DNA from: Gammaproteobacteria bacterium
GTDB taxonomy: Bacteria; Pseudomonadota; Gammaproteobacteria; Arenicellales; UBA868
NCBI GenBank assembly: GCA_014239255.1
Contig: JAAZZE010000005.1
Location: forward strand, 1-63,887
Length of the DNA: 63,887 nt
Direction of reading: 5' to 3'
A program made the translations under genes and the position numbers. The notes under the pieces are model-generated. The model was not told the origin of the DNA and made no database searches. It worked only from the letters and a program-made list of their open reading frames with translations. Numbering within the stretch: position 1 is the stretch's first letter; each line of letters begins with the position of its first letter. Positions 10,108 to 19,608 of the stretch are shown in pieces.

Positions 10108-10263
10108 GTGACCCTGGGTCGTCTGCCCGGCTCCAGTGATAAAGTGGTACAGATCAGCAAGGCTCAAGACCTGGCCATTGTCTGGCGGTTGTCGGGGCCG
10201 CTAAATCACAGCTTGCTCGTGGTCGCGCCTCGCGTACCACGTGCAGTTGTCGAATTTCTCTAG
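10108..10263 (+). CDS. Small hypothetical ORF (51 aa), possible gene remnant
   Basis: GTG start after a G-rich RBS-like stretch; coding-like translation MTLGRLPGSSDKVVQISKAQDLAIVWRLSGPLNHSLLVVAPRVPRAVVEFL; not in the supplied track. Confidence 0.25.
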   Translation: MTLGRLPGSSDKVVQISKAQDLAIVWRLSGPLNHSLLVVAPRVPRAVVEFL

Positions 10264-10309
10264 GGCAGTATGCTTGGAGCAGTTCCCTATTGCGTTATGA
10301 TCGCGTGCC

Positions 10310-10879
10310 ATGAGCTTGTTTTTGTCATCGATCAGCAGCGTTTCATCTTTTCAGCGGGCGTGTCGAGTCGGTGCCATCGCAACTTTATGCTTGGGCTTAT
10401 TAATGGGTTGCGCAAGCTCATCGAGTAGCGGTATTGAACTTTCGGTTTCGCGAGGTGATGCCACTGACAGTTATGCCGGTACCTATATCGGCACCCTTTC
10501 TTTGACCTCTACGGCCGATGTGGTAGCGATTGGTTCGGCAACAGATCAGCGTATCGAACCGGTCTCGGTTGAAGTGACCGCCGACGGGCTGGCACTTCTC
10601 GAGGTGCGCGGCGTACGGATTTTTGGTGTGGTCGATAATGCCGGCAACTGGGGCCTGCAGGCATCGATTAACGATCTGCGTTCCCTGATCAGCGATACCA
10701 ACATTAATCGACTGCACGATGCCGGTTGCCCGCTCGGGGTTAAGGCGGCGCGCATACAGGGAGTGATCAGCTCACCCAATCTCAGTGCTGATGTCAGGGG
10801 GCAGCTAAAGTGCAAGCGCGCTGAAGTCACCGTCGCCACCCTGGTCACCGCCGGTACTCTGACCGCCTCCTCGCAATAA
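10310..10879 (+). CDS. Hypothetical lipoprotein
   Basis: Signal peptide with lipobox LLMGC followed by Ser-rich linker; no recognised domain. Confidence 0.7.
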   Translation: MSLFLSSISSVSSFQRACRVGAIATLCLGLLMGCASSSSSGIELSVSRGDATDSYAGTYIGTLSLTSTADVVAIGSATDQRIEPVSVEVTADGLALLEVRGVRIFGVVDNAGNWGLQASINDLRSLISDTNINRLHDAGCPLGVKAARIQGVISSPNLSADVRGQLKCKRAEVTVATLVTAGTLTASSQ

Positions 10880-10883
10880 ACAT

Positions 10884-11753
10884 ATGAAGAGTTTGTTTGT
10901 CGGTTGCGGCTATGTCGGCCGGCAGGTCGCATACCGCGAACGTGACGACGACGGCTCGGTAAGCGCGGTGGTGCGCACCTCGAGCAGTGCCGCGGTACTG
11001 GGCGCTGAAGGCATTGAAGCAGTCAGTGCAGATCTTGATACGGAAATAACGCTTTCGCTGCCGGTAACTGACAGGGTGCTGTACTGGTTCGCACCGCCCC
11101 CGTCTGGTGGTCGCCAGGATCTACGCCTGCGAAATCTCACGCAACGTCTTTGTGCAGATGGTCAGGTGCCGTCGCGGGTCGTGTTGATCAGTACCACCGG
11201 CGTATACGGGGATTGCCAAGGGGCATGGGTGACCGAGGAGCGAGCGCTGGCGCCGCAAACGGATCGTGCACGGCGACGTGTGGATGCCGAGATAGTCATG
11301 CGCAAATGGTGTGATGCCCTGGGGATATCGCTGGTGGTGCTTCGGGTGCCCGGCATTTACGGTCCGGGTAAATTGCCGCTGAAGCGGTTACGGGCCAGGC
11401 AACCGGTGCTCGCGCCGGCGCTTTGCCCCTGGAGTAACCGGGTACATGTCGAAGATCTGGTCAGCGCCTGTCTCGTGGCAGCGCGGATCGGTGAACCACG
11501 CCCGGTCTATAACATCAGTGACGGGCATCCCTCAACTATGACTGACTTTTTCTTTCAGGTTGCCGACGCAGTTGACCTTCCCCGCCCGTCAGTGATCGAT
11601 GCTGAGATGGCGCGCTCGCAGTTAAGCCCCGAAATGCGTTCCTACCTGGCTGAGTCCAAGCGCATCGATAACACTTTGATGCGCGAGCACCTGGGAGTCG
11701 TGATCCGCTACCCGGGGCTCGCTTCGGGCCTTGCACAAATCGTACCCGACTGA
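10884..11753 (+). CDS. NAD(P)-dependent epimerase/dehydratase-like protein (YeeZ-like extended SDR)
   Basis: Degenerate Rossmann start SLFVGCGYVGRQVA, VLISTTGVYGDCQGAWVTE, RVPGIYGPGKLP. Confidence 0.8.
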   Translation: MKSLFVGCGYVGRQVAYRERDDDGSVSAVVRTSSSAAVLGAEGIEAVSADLDTEITLSLPVTDRVLYWFAPPPSGGRQDLRLRNLTQRLCADGQVPSRVVLISTTGVYGDCQGAWVTEERALAPQTDRARRRVDAEIVMRKWCDALGISLVVLRVPGIYGPGKLPLKRLRARQPVLAPALCPWSNRVHVEDLVSACLVAARIGEPRPVYNISDGHPSTMTDFFFQVADAVDLPRPSVIDAEMARSQLSPEMRSYLAESKRIDNTLMREHLGVVIRYPGLASGLAQIVPD

Positions 11754-11841
11754 GCCAGTGCCGGTTGTGCCAGAAAAGGCGGAACAGTTGTCACTACTGT
11801 CATGGTGTAAATGAAGTGCCCAGCCAAAGCGTATCCGCAGG

Positions 11842-12891
11842 TCACTGCGGCCTGTTGCCAGGTTCCAGCAAGGGGTCCATCAGTCGGCGCCACCATGGGG
11901 GAATCAGGGCCGGCCAGAACAGAGCGTAGTAGCCCGCAGGGAGTGTCGGCGCATCGGGGTAAGACTGTAGTTCCCAGAAATGCCGCCCTGGGTGCAGATG
12001 GTGTGCGGAATGGCGGGTTAATTCCAGTAGTGTCCAGCGTGACCAGCGTGCTTCAGTCTGCCAGGAATGCTGTGCGGTCAGCGGAGCACCTCGTTCGCGA
12101 CGGAGGCCATAATGCTGGATGTAGTTGACGTACTCGAGCAGGAATATGCCGATTAGCGCCTGGCCGACAAAAGCCAACGCGGCAATCGCCGACAGTCCTT
12201 GCCACACCCCGATGACCAAGGCACTTTGGATCAGCAAACCGCGCAGCACCGAGTTGAAACGGTTGTGCGGCCCGCTGCGGGCGGCGAGTGACCAGGCGCT
12301 TTTAAACTGGGCGGGGAGGGTGTATGCCAGTTGTTGCCAGAAGTGGCGTTCCCGCGGCGCGCTTGCCGGGTCTGTATCGGTAGCCACCGCGGGATGATGA
12401 TGGCGATTGTGCTCAATCGTGAAATGCAGATAAAGCGTCAGCAGCAGATTCCAGCGTCCGAGAAAGTGATTAATCGATCGTGCAGAACTGTGGCCCAGTT
12501 CATGGGCCACGATGATGCCGCTGGAACCACTGTTGATTCCGGCGCTGAGCATGGCGACCCAGGTGGCGGCCGTATTGCCATCGGCTGCGGCACGCCAGCA
12601 CAGCGCCACAATCACGCTGGTATGCAACAGTACGTGTAGATAAAGCAGCAGCGAAAGGCCTTGCCCGTCGGTACGCGCTGCCCGTGTTGGCGCGGGTCGG
12701 GCCAGGGCGAGATCCACAAGTGGGTACAGCGCCAACACTAAGATGGCGCCCGCAGCCGGTTGACCTGCAACGATACCCGTCAGGGTAACCAAAGGTGTGA
12801 TTAGCCCCAGTAGGTGCCATGCCCCGGATTCGGGGGTGGTGGCGTCGCCCAGTTCCAGGGTAGCAGTTGCCGGCGCCGGGGAATTGCTCAT
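11842..12891 (-). CDS. AlkB-type membrane di-iron hydroxylase (alkane 1-monooxygenase-like)
   Basis: His boxes HELGH, HNRHHH and HSAHH plus NYIQHYGL motif, hydrophobic helices. Confidence 0.85.
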   Translation of the reverse strand: MSNSPAPATATLELGDATTPESGAWHLLGLITPLVTLTGIVAGQPAAGAILVLALYPLVDLALARPAPTRAARTDGQGLSLLLYLHVLLHTSVIVALCWRAAADGNTAATWVAMLSAGINSGSSGIIVAHELGHSSARSINHFLGRWNLLLTLYLHFTIEHNRHHHPAVATDTDPASAPRERHFWQQLAYTLPAQFKSAWSLAARSGPHNRFNSVLRGLLIQSALVIGVWQGLSAIAALAFVGQALIGIFLLEYVNYIQHYGLRRERGAPLTAQHSWQTEARWSRWTLLELTRHSAHHLHPGRHFWELQSYPDAPTLPAGYYALFWPALIPPWWRRLMDPLLEPGNRPQ

Positions 12892-12907
12892 TGCGTTTGG
12901 GCCAGCC

Positions 12908-14377
12908 TCAGCGTTCGTAGGACTCCCGCCGTGCAGCATCGGACAGTACGATCAGGTATTGCAGCGGGTCAGGCAGAATCATCTCACGCGCACCGGCCAG
13001 GGATTCACAGCCGGCATAACTGACTGCTGAGCGCAGATGACCGCGAATTCGGTGGAGAATATCGACCACACCGCCACGGTAGGGTACCTGGATTTCCTGA
13101 CCCTCCGGTGGTGTCGCCAGCGCCGCATCCACAGCTTCAGCGTCTTCGCCGTCGTAGAGCGATTCCATCACGGCTTCAGGGGAAGTCATGCCGCGGTATA
13201 TCTTCTTCTTGCTGTGGGTCGCAGGATCCTCGATGACCCGTCCGGGCGCTTCATCGGTACCTGACAGAGCGCTTCCGAGCATCACGGTGTCAGCACCGCA
13301 GGCAAGTGCCAGGAATATATCCTTGTCGTGGCGTACCCCGCCATCTGCCATGATGGCGATCTCGCCACCTACCGCGCACCAGACCTCACGGATGGCCTGT
13401 AGTTGTGGTACTCCGGCCGCAGTCTCAAGGCGTGTTCGGCAGCCCCGACCTGGGCCAACACCCACTTTGACCGCATCAGCCCCCAGATCGCGCATGAATC
13501 GGGCACCTGCACCCGTGGCCACATTGCCGCAGACTAGCGGCACTTTGGGAAACTGCGCGCGAAGCCGCTCGATCCCATTTTGCATGACCTGCGAGTGGCC
13601 GTGAGCAATATCCACAAAAAGGCAGTCGGCACGGGCTTCGAGAAGTGCCTGGGCGCGCTCTAAAAAATCCCCGGAACAGCCAACAGCCGCTCCCGCGAGC
13701 AGTCGGCCCTTGGCGTCTTTGCTGGCAAACGGGCGCTCGCGTAAAAAGCGCACATCCTTGCGTGTGATGAGCCCATGAATACGTTGCTCATCGTCGATCA
13801 GCGGCAGTCGCTCGATGCGGCCATCAAACATGATGCGTTCCGCTTCTTCGGTTGCCACTTTTGGTCCTGCGGTCTTTAACTCGGCCAGTGGCGTCATGAA
13901 GTGATCGACAATCTCGTTGTCCTGTGAGCGATCCCACGGAATGTCTCGACGGGTCAGTACCCCGGCGAGAATCGCACTACCTGGCGAATTTTCAATCAGA
14001 ATGCCATTGATCTTGTGTTTGCGGGCAAACGCGCGGGCCTCACCGATCGTAGAGCCCGCGGGCAGTGTACGGGGGTGTTCGATCACGGCGCTGTGGCTGC
14101 GTTTGACCCGTGCCACGGTATCACTTTGGCGCTCAATACTTTGTCCGCGGTGAACAACCCCTAATCCGCCTTCAAGCGCCATCGTTTGCGCCATGTCACC
14201 GCCGGTGACGCTATCCATATTGGACGAGATAATGGGTAACTCCAAGGCAATGGTGCGAGTCAGGCTCGAACTCAGCGGTACGGCTGCGCGGCTGGCAGTA
14301 ACACCCATTTGCGGGCGAAACAGAAAGTCGTCAAAGGTTTTGCCGATCCAGAGGGGATCGAGAGATTGCTTATTCAT
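12908..14377 (-). CDS. IMPDH/GMP reductase superfamily protein with CBS domains
   Basis: PIISSNMDSVTGGDMA, VCGNVATGAGARFM, GVGPGRGCRTRLETAAGVPQ, IMADGGVRHDKDI; CBS segment RIERLPLIDDEQRIHGLITRKDV. Confidence 0.88.
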   Translation of the reverse strand: MNKQSLDPLWIGKTFDDFLFRPQMGVTASRAAVPLSSSLTRTIALELPIISSNMDSVTGGDMAQTMALEGGLGVVHRGQSIERQSDTVARVKRSHSAVIEHPRTLPAGSTIGEARAFARKHKINGILIENSPGSAILAGVLTRRDIPWDRSQDNEIVDHFMTPLAELKTAGPKVATEEAERIMFDGRIERLPLIDDEQRIHGLITRKDVRFLRERPFASKDAKGRLLAGAAVGCSGDFLERAQALLEARADCLFVDIAHGHSQVMQNGIERLRAQFPKVPLVCGNVATGAGARFMRDLGADAVKVGVGPGRGCRTRLETAAGVPQLQAIREVWCAVGGEIAIMADGGVRHDKDIFLALACGADTVMLGSALSGTDEAPGRVIEDPATHSKKKIYRGMTSPEAVMESLYDGEDAEAVDAALATPPEGQEIQVPYRGGVVDILHRIRGHLRSAVSYAGCESLAGAREMILPDPLQYLIVLSDAARRESYER

Positions 14378-14520
14378 GGTGTGGGTTGGGCTAGTGACGA
14401 CCGATCATGGCCGCTACGGGAAAAGGAGTAATGCGGATCATAAGACCCCCCCCTTTTTGACTCAAGCGCGCCAGCCGTTACCGTAGCCCAAAACTGGCTC
14501 CCCGGGGCTCGATGGGAGTA

Positions 14521-15342
14521 TCAGGCAGGGGCTGGGTGCCAGCCGGCATCGGCCCATAACTGGCCGCTGACTGCAGAATTTCGGATCATAAAGCAGATCG
14601 CGTCGGCGATTTCCTCAGGCCGGATTAGCCGGCCGAGTTGGGTATCTGGGAGGATATGCTGCTCAACATAGCCTTCCGGCATACCTTGAAGCATCGGCGT
14701 GTCGACAAAGCCTGGATGGATGACGCCGGTGCGTACCCCGTGGAACATCGCCTCTTTCATTAGCGTTGAAGCCGCACCTTCAAGACCGGCCTTAGTGCTG
14801 GCGTAGGAGACCTGACCGCGATTGCCCTGTGAGGAGACCGAGCCGATAAAGATAATGGTGCCTTGGATTTTCTCCTCGGCCAGCCATTTTTTCAGGCCGC
14901 GCTTACGCCGGTCGACCGCGATCCGTGCGATCATTTCCATGGCCCAGTAAACCGGGTGGACCAGATTTACTTCGAGGACCTGGCGAAAGACCTCCGCCGG
15001 GTAGATATCAGCCTCTCCGCTGTCGCGATCAATTTTGACCGCCATGCGGTCGCGAAAAATACCGGCAGCGGGAACCACGATTTGAACAGTGCCATGTCGA
15101 CGTGCCGTCTCATCAAAGACCCGGACACGAAAATCCTCATCGGTGACGTCCCCCGCGAATGGCAAAGCCACTTCGCTGCCCGATGCACTGTTGATCTCAT
15201 CTGCGAGATCACGCAGCGGCCCCTGGTTAAGGTCTACCAGGGCGATGCCCTTGATACGCTGCGCCACGAGTTCCAGTGCTGTGGCACGGCCTATGCCGCT
15301 GGCGGCACCGGTAACGACGCTGACTTTGTCCGTAATTTGCAT
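14521..15342 (-). CDS. Short-chain dehydrogenase/reductase
   Basis: VVTGAASGIGRATALEL, FIGSVSSQGNRGQVSYASTKAGLEGA (YxxxK). Confidence 0.9.
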   Translation of the reverse strand: MQITDKVSVVTGAASGIGRATALELVAQRIKGIALVDLNQGPLRDLADEINSASGSEVALPFAGDVTDEDFRVRVFDETARRHGTVQIVVPAAGIFRDRMAVKIDRDSGEADIYPAEVFRQVLEVNLVHPVYWAMEMIARIAVDRRKRGLKKWLAEEKIQGTIIFIGSVSSQGNRGQVSYASTKAGLEGAASTLMKEAMFHGVRTGVIHPGFVDTPMLQGMPEGYVEQHILPDTQLGRLIRPEEIADAICFMIRNSAVSGQLWADAGWHPAPA

Positions 15343-15572
15343 AAATCGCCTTTTTGCATGGCCCGGGTGCTTGTGGATGGCTATTTAGCCTGAGCCACCT
15401 TCACCTCATTGTCGTCAGCTCGAATGGTGCACCGCACAAATAACGTTGTCAACTAGGATATTTACACAGAGATAAAAAATACCTGTAAACGAAGTGATAT
15501 TTCTTTATGTAGTGTAATCGGATCAAGATAGATTGCGCGCCGCAACAAGGTCACCCTACGGCAGGAGTAGCA

Positions 15573-16178
15573 TTACAGGGCGACCCGTACCGCCAACGCA
15601 ATCAGAATCAGGCCAAAAAGACGGTCCAGCACCAGAGCCCGGGCACGCAGGCGGTCAAGGATTGCGGAGTGCGACAGTGCCAATGCAACGAGCGCATACC
15701 ACAGCACATCGATGACACCAGCAGTCAACCCCATGATCACTTTCTCGCCCATTCCGGCCGTGGGTCGGACAAACTGACTGAAAAGGGCAAGGAAAAAAAG
15801 TGCAATCTTTGGATTAATGATGGCGATGGCGAAGCCATCCCGGATCGGGGTAGTGTGGGCAGTGGTGACTGTGTGCAACGCCTCGGTGGCGCTCGCCGTG
15901 CTGCGCAGGCTGCGGATTCCAAGATATACCAGCAAGATCGCTCCGCCGTAGCGCATGCCTTCGAAGAGAGCTGGTTGCTGGGTGATCAGCAGGCCAATCC
16001 CACCCGCCGTCAACAGAGCCCAGATGATGATCCCAACGCCATGGCTTAGCGCAGTCACAACCACCTGAGCCCGCCCACCCGCCAAAGTATTCTGTACTAC
16101 TACTCCCAGGCTGGGCCCGGGGGACATCGCGCCGAGAATGCAGATCGCCGACATGGATAGCCAGAGTGATAGGGGCAT
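15573..16178 (-). CDS. LysE/RhtB family translocator
   Basis: MSPGPSLGVVVQNTLAGGRAQ, NPKIALFFLALFSQFV. Confidence 0.85.
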   Translation of the reverse strand: MPLSLWLSMSAICILGAMSPGPSLGVVVQNTLAGGRAQVVVTALSHGVGIIIWALLTAGGIGLLITQQPALFEGMRYGGAILLVYLGIRSLRSTASATEALHTVTTAHTTPIRDGFAIAIINPKIALFFLALFSQFVRPTAGMGEKVIMGLTAGVIDVLWYALVALALSHSAILDRLRARALVLDRLFGLILIALAVRVAL

Positions 16179-16252
16179 GGGTATGAGCCAGCAGTAACCA
16201 GCCCCTAGAATATCCTTTCAGCTGCAAAGGCTCTAGGGCTTGGGGGGAGTTG

Positions 16253-16507
16253 ATGCCGACCGGGATTCTCGATTTGTACGTGCGTCGCAATTGTCACCTG
16301 TGCGAGGATATGCACGCACAGCTCGTGGCACTGCAAGATGAATACCGTTTTTCTTTCAAGGTGCATGATGTCGATCAGAGTCCGGACTGGGCCTATGCCT
16401 ACGGTGAGAAGGTTCCCCTGCTGATGGCCGCTGATGTCGAGGTCTGTCGGTATTTTCTGGATTTGCGGGCGTTAAAGACCTATGTTGGGGCTGATATCAC
16501 CGCTTGA
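16253..16507 (+). CDS. Glutaredoxin-like (DUF836) protein
   Basis: LYVRRNCHLCEDM CxxC, YAYGEKVPLLMAADVEVCRYFLD. Confidence 0.8.
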   Translation: MPTGILDLYVRRNCHLCEDMHAQLVALQDEYRFSFKVHDVDQSPDWAYAYGEKVPLLMAADVEVCRYFLDLRALKTYVGADITA

Positions 16508-16741
16508 GCTTTCGCTGGCAGTGCCTGGGCTTCCCTCACCCATTTACAAATGCGGCACAGCCCAGGTCTGTTTTGGCTGGTAGTGCTGGTTCCACACTGG
16601 CTAAGCCTTTCGGATACCTTTGCTGTTGCATCGAGTCCTGTTTTTCAATCGCGCAGGCCAGTAACGGGCGGGAGTCGTCGCATTACAATTGAGTGATGGA
16701 GGAATAACAATTTTCCATAGGAAAGATCAAGGAGTAGCCCC

Positions 16742-17518
16742 ATAGCCGTCCTGTGGAGTCAGCGACAAAACGGCCACTTGTATCAGGTGCGCGGTGCCGG
16801 CGCCAGCCGGCGCCTGTATACCGATGGCATCTTGCATAGCCAGTTTAATCCTCGCCGGATTGTGACGGGTAGCGTTTGGGATCTGCTCTGGCTCGGTCTT
16901 TATTTTCACCCACGGCCAGAGCCCCAACGGGTTTTGTTGTTGGGGCTGGGCGCAGGCACTGTGGTGCGTCAGTTGCAGGTGTTGTTTGAAGGGTTACACG
17001 TGACCGCAGTAGAGAACGACCCGGTGCACGTACGCGTGGCGCGCGAACAGTTTGGCATCGAACCCGGGGTTGCGACTGTTCATCTGGATGACGCAAGGCG
17101 CTTCGTCGCACGCTACCGCGGGCCACGATTTGATCTTGTGATCGATGACCTTTTTGGTGGCCTTGGCGGCACGCCAAGTCGTGCGATTTCCTGTGATCAC
17201 AAGTGGCTTTCACAATTGCAACGCTGTCTGTCGCCGACCGGAATACTCAGTATCAATTTTGCCGACCACGATGAGCTGAAAAATTCTGCGGTTCCGGCAA
17301 TGCTGGCCCGTAATAACTCCTTCAAGAGCGCATTTGGCCTGCGTTGTCCGGCAACGGAGAACGTCATTGCAGCGCTACTGCCTTACGCGGCACAAAGTGC
17401 CGACCTGCGTGCCCACCTGAGTGCAACGCCGATGCTGGCAGCACAACTGCAAAGTGGGGGATTACGCTACCAGGCCCGTACTCTTACATCGGCGTTATAT
17501 GTCGCACCCCAAATGTAG
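16742..17518 (+). CDS. Spermidine synthase-like methyltransferase-fold protein (track start TTG at 16778; likely starts upstream)
   Basis: VLLLGLGAGTVVRQLQ, VTAVENDPVHVRVAREQFG, FDLVIDDLFGG; in-frame coding extends upstream to AAGGAG-spaced codon at 16742. Confidence 0.75.
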   Translation: MAVLWSQRQNGHLYQVRGAGASRRLYTDGILHSQFNPRRIVTGSVWDLLWLGLYFHPRPEPQRVLLLGLGAGTVVRQLQVLFEGLHVTAVENDPVHVRVAREQFGIEPGVATVHLDDARRFVARYRGPRFDLVIDDLFGGLGGTPSRAISCDHKWLSQLQRCLSPTGILSINFADHDELKNSAVPAMLARNNSFKSAFGLRCPATENVIAALLPYAAQSADLRAHLSATPMLAAQLQSGGLRYQARTLTSALYVAPQM

Positions 17519-17616
17519 CCCGGGCACGGTGGTGCGGTTAGACTCTCCCTGAACCCGCCTTCTTTCATGCTTTGCCCGGTATATGGCCAAGCAACCTGCA
17601 AAACGGAAAACCCATC

Positions 17617-18417
17617 ATGAGTACGGACACCACTACCCGGAATATGGCGCTCTTTTGTGATTTTGAGAACATTGCCCTGGGTGTACGCGATTTTACTGAT
17701 CAGAAATTTGACATGAAGGCAGTGCTTGAGCGACTGCTGCTCAAGGGTAATATTGTGGTCAAAAAGGCCTATTCGGACTGGGATCGTTACCAGAGCTTCA
17801 AGGCGGCGATGCACGAAGCCGCGTTCGAGCTCATTGAGATTCCACACGTGCGCCAATCTGGCAAGAACTCTGCCGATATACGTATGGTTGTTGATGCGCT
17901 GGACCTTTGCTACACCAAGTCCCATGTCGATTGTTTCGTGGTGCTGAGCGGCGACTCTGATTTTTCACCACTGGTGAGCAAGCTTCGCGAGAACAATAAG
18001 TACGTTATCGGTGTGGGGGTCAAGAACTCGACTTCTGATCTGTTGACGGCTAATTGCGACGAGTTCATTTTTTACGATGATCTGGTACGCTCCAAGCGTC
18101 CGGCTCGAAAGAAAAAGGCCAAGGCCCCCGCATCCAAAAAGAAATCTGGTATGAGCGAGGACGAGAAGCGCAGCCAGGATGCCATTGATATGGTCATGGC
18201 AACGCTGGATGATCTTTTTGAAGAGCGTGGTGATACGGACAAGGTCTGGGGTTCGATGGTCAAGCAGACACTGAAACGTCGCCAGCCCGGATTCAGTGAG
18301 CGTTATCATGGCTTCCAGTCGTTTGGCGCCTTACTTGAAGAAGCCGCCAACCGCGGCCTGTTGCAGTTACAGCATGATGAGAAGTCTGGTGGCTACATCA
18401 TTACTCGCGCTCCATAG
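17617..18417 (+). CDS. NYN-domain (LabA/PIN-like) protein with C-terminal OST-HTH/LOTUS domain
   Basis: ALFCDFENIALG, SADIRMVVDAL, VVLSGDSDFSPLVSKLRENNKYVIGVG; Lys-rich linker; C-term winged-helix-like region ending in GYIITRAP. Confidence 0.85.
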   Translation: MSTDTTTRNMALFCDFENIALGVRDFTDQKFDMKAVLERLLLKGNIVVKKAYSDWDRYQSFKAAMHEAAFELIEIPHVRQSGKNSADIRMVVDALDLCYTKSHVDCFVVLSGDSDFSPLVSKLRENNKYVIGVGVKNSTSDLLTANCDEFIFYDDLVRSKRPARKKKAKAPASKKKSGMSEDEKRSQDAIDMVMATLDDLFEERGDTDKVWGSMVKQTLKRRQPGFSERYHGFQSFGALLEEAANRGLLQLQHDEKSGGYIITRAP

Positions 18418-18452
18418 GGCAGGGCCGGCGACTTTGCTTAACATTTGAAGTT

Positions 18453-18701
18453 GTGCAGGGTTTCGTACCGCCTGACTCTGAAACCGAGGCCTCGGAAGAG
18501 TACTGGGCCTTGGTCTACATGCCCGGGCGTAACCGCCAGCGCTACCCGGCTAACTGCGTGCAGATAGTTGATTCTGCAAAAGCAGCGCGCGCCGGTGCGC
18601 GGCCAGCGCAGCGGCTTTTCCCGGCAAAGGTGGCGGGCCCATCCAAATCTACGCAAGGGCAGATGCTCTACTACCTGGTGGAGTGGTTGTCGCCCGAGTG
18701 A
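18453..18701 (+). CDS. Small hypothetical protein
   Basis: 82-aa ORF directly after the NYN gene with coding-like composition; GTG start. Confidence 0.5.
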   Translation: MQGFVPPDSETEASEEYWALVYMPGRNRQRYPANCVQIVDSAKAARAGARPAQRLFPAKVAGPSKSTQGQMLYYLVEWLSPE

Positions 18702-18873
18702 TGCGCTGTGGTGAGGTCGACCCCAATACTTAATGTTTCATTTGTTTGAGTGGCGCCTGCGCGCGCTTACGACCCGGCGCTGGTTATCTTGGCCAGCAGC
18801 GGGACCAACAGGACTGGAGTACACTAATGGCTCGCGTTTAGATTGTTTTTACTCCTTAGCTGACGAGATCACC

Positions 18874-19599
18874 ATGTTTTTTCACTCTATTCTGATTGTC
18901 TTAGGACTGCTTGGGCTTAGTACTGCTGCAGCTCAGGAATTACCCCAAGAGGTACTGGAAACCGCTGCAACCCTGATACCAGGTACCCCGCCGGATGAAG
19001 TCAAGGCTACGCCCCTGCCAGGCCTTTACCAGGTCACATTCGGCCCACAGGTGGTGTACCTTTTTGCCGATGGCCGTTATCTGTTGCACGGCGACCTGAT
19101 TGATTTGGATACAACCGTCAACCTGACCGAAGAGGTTAGACAAACCGGGCGTCGCAGCGCAATTGAAGATCTGGACGAGGCCGGGATGGTGGTTTTTTCC
19201 CCGACAGAGCCAAAGAGCACGATCACCGTATTTACCGATACTGAGTGTGGTTACTGCGTTCGTCTGCATAACGAAGTCGATCAGTTGCTCGCCGGGGGCG
19301 TCAAAGTGCGTTATCTGGGGTATCCCCGTGCAGGCACGAAGTCATCATCTTTTGATACTTTGGTATCGGTATGGTGTTCGGATAATCCCCAGCAGGCTAT
19401 GACTGATGCGAAGTCAGGACGAGCGATTGAGCCGCGCATCTGCGACACGGATATCGGTCGGCATATGGATGTGGCTAAACTGGTCGGGGTGCGCGGAACA
19501 CCGACGATTGTGCTGCAAAATGGAAAAACCATTCCCGGGTATGTTCCTGCTGAGGAGTTGATTGGAATGGCGAACGCCGCGGCCGGCGCCATCAACTGA
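18874..19599 (+). CDS. dsbC: DsbC/DsbG-type thiol:disulfide interchange protein
   Basis: Signal peptide, dimerisation-type N-domain, TVFTDTECGYCVRLHNEVDQLL, GVRGTPTIVLQNGKTIPGY. Confidence 0.88.
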   Translation: MFFHSILIVLGLLGLSTAAAQELPQEVLETAATLIPGTPPDEVKATPLPGLYQVTFGPQVVYLFADGRYLLHGDLIDLDTTVNLTEEVRQTGRRSAIEDLDEAGMVVFSPTEPKSTITVFTDTECGYCVRLHNEVDQLLAGGVKVRYLGYPRAGTKSSSFDTLVSVWCSDNPQQAMTDAKSGRAIEPRICDTDIGRHMDVAKLVGVRGTPTIVLQNGKTIPGYVPAEELIGMANAAAGAIN

Positions 19600-19608
19600 T
19601 CTGAAACA

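Noticed and set aside
14440-14460. C8/T5 homopolymer run upstream of the IMPDH-like gene as a phase-variation tract
   Set aside because: Lies in a short intergenic region without supporting promoter spacing evidence; cannot be judged from one sequence.
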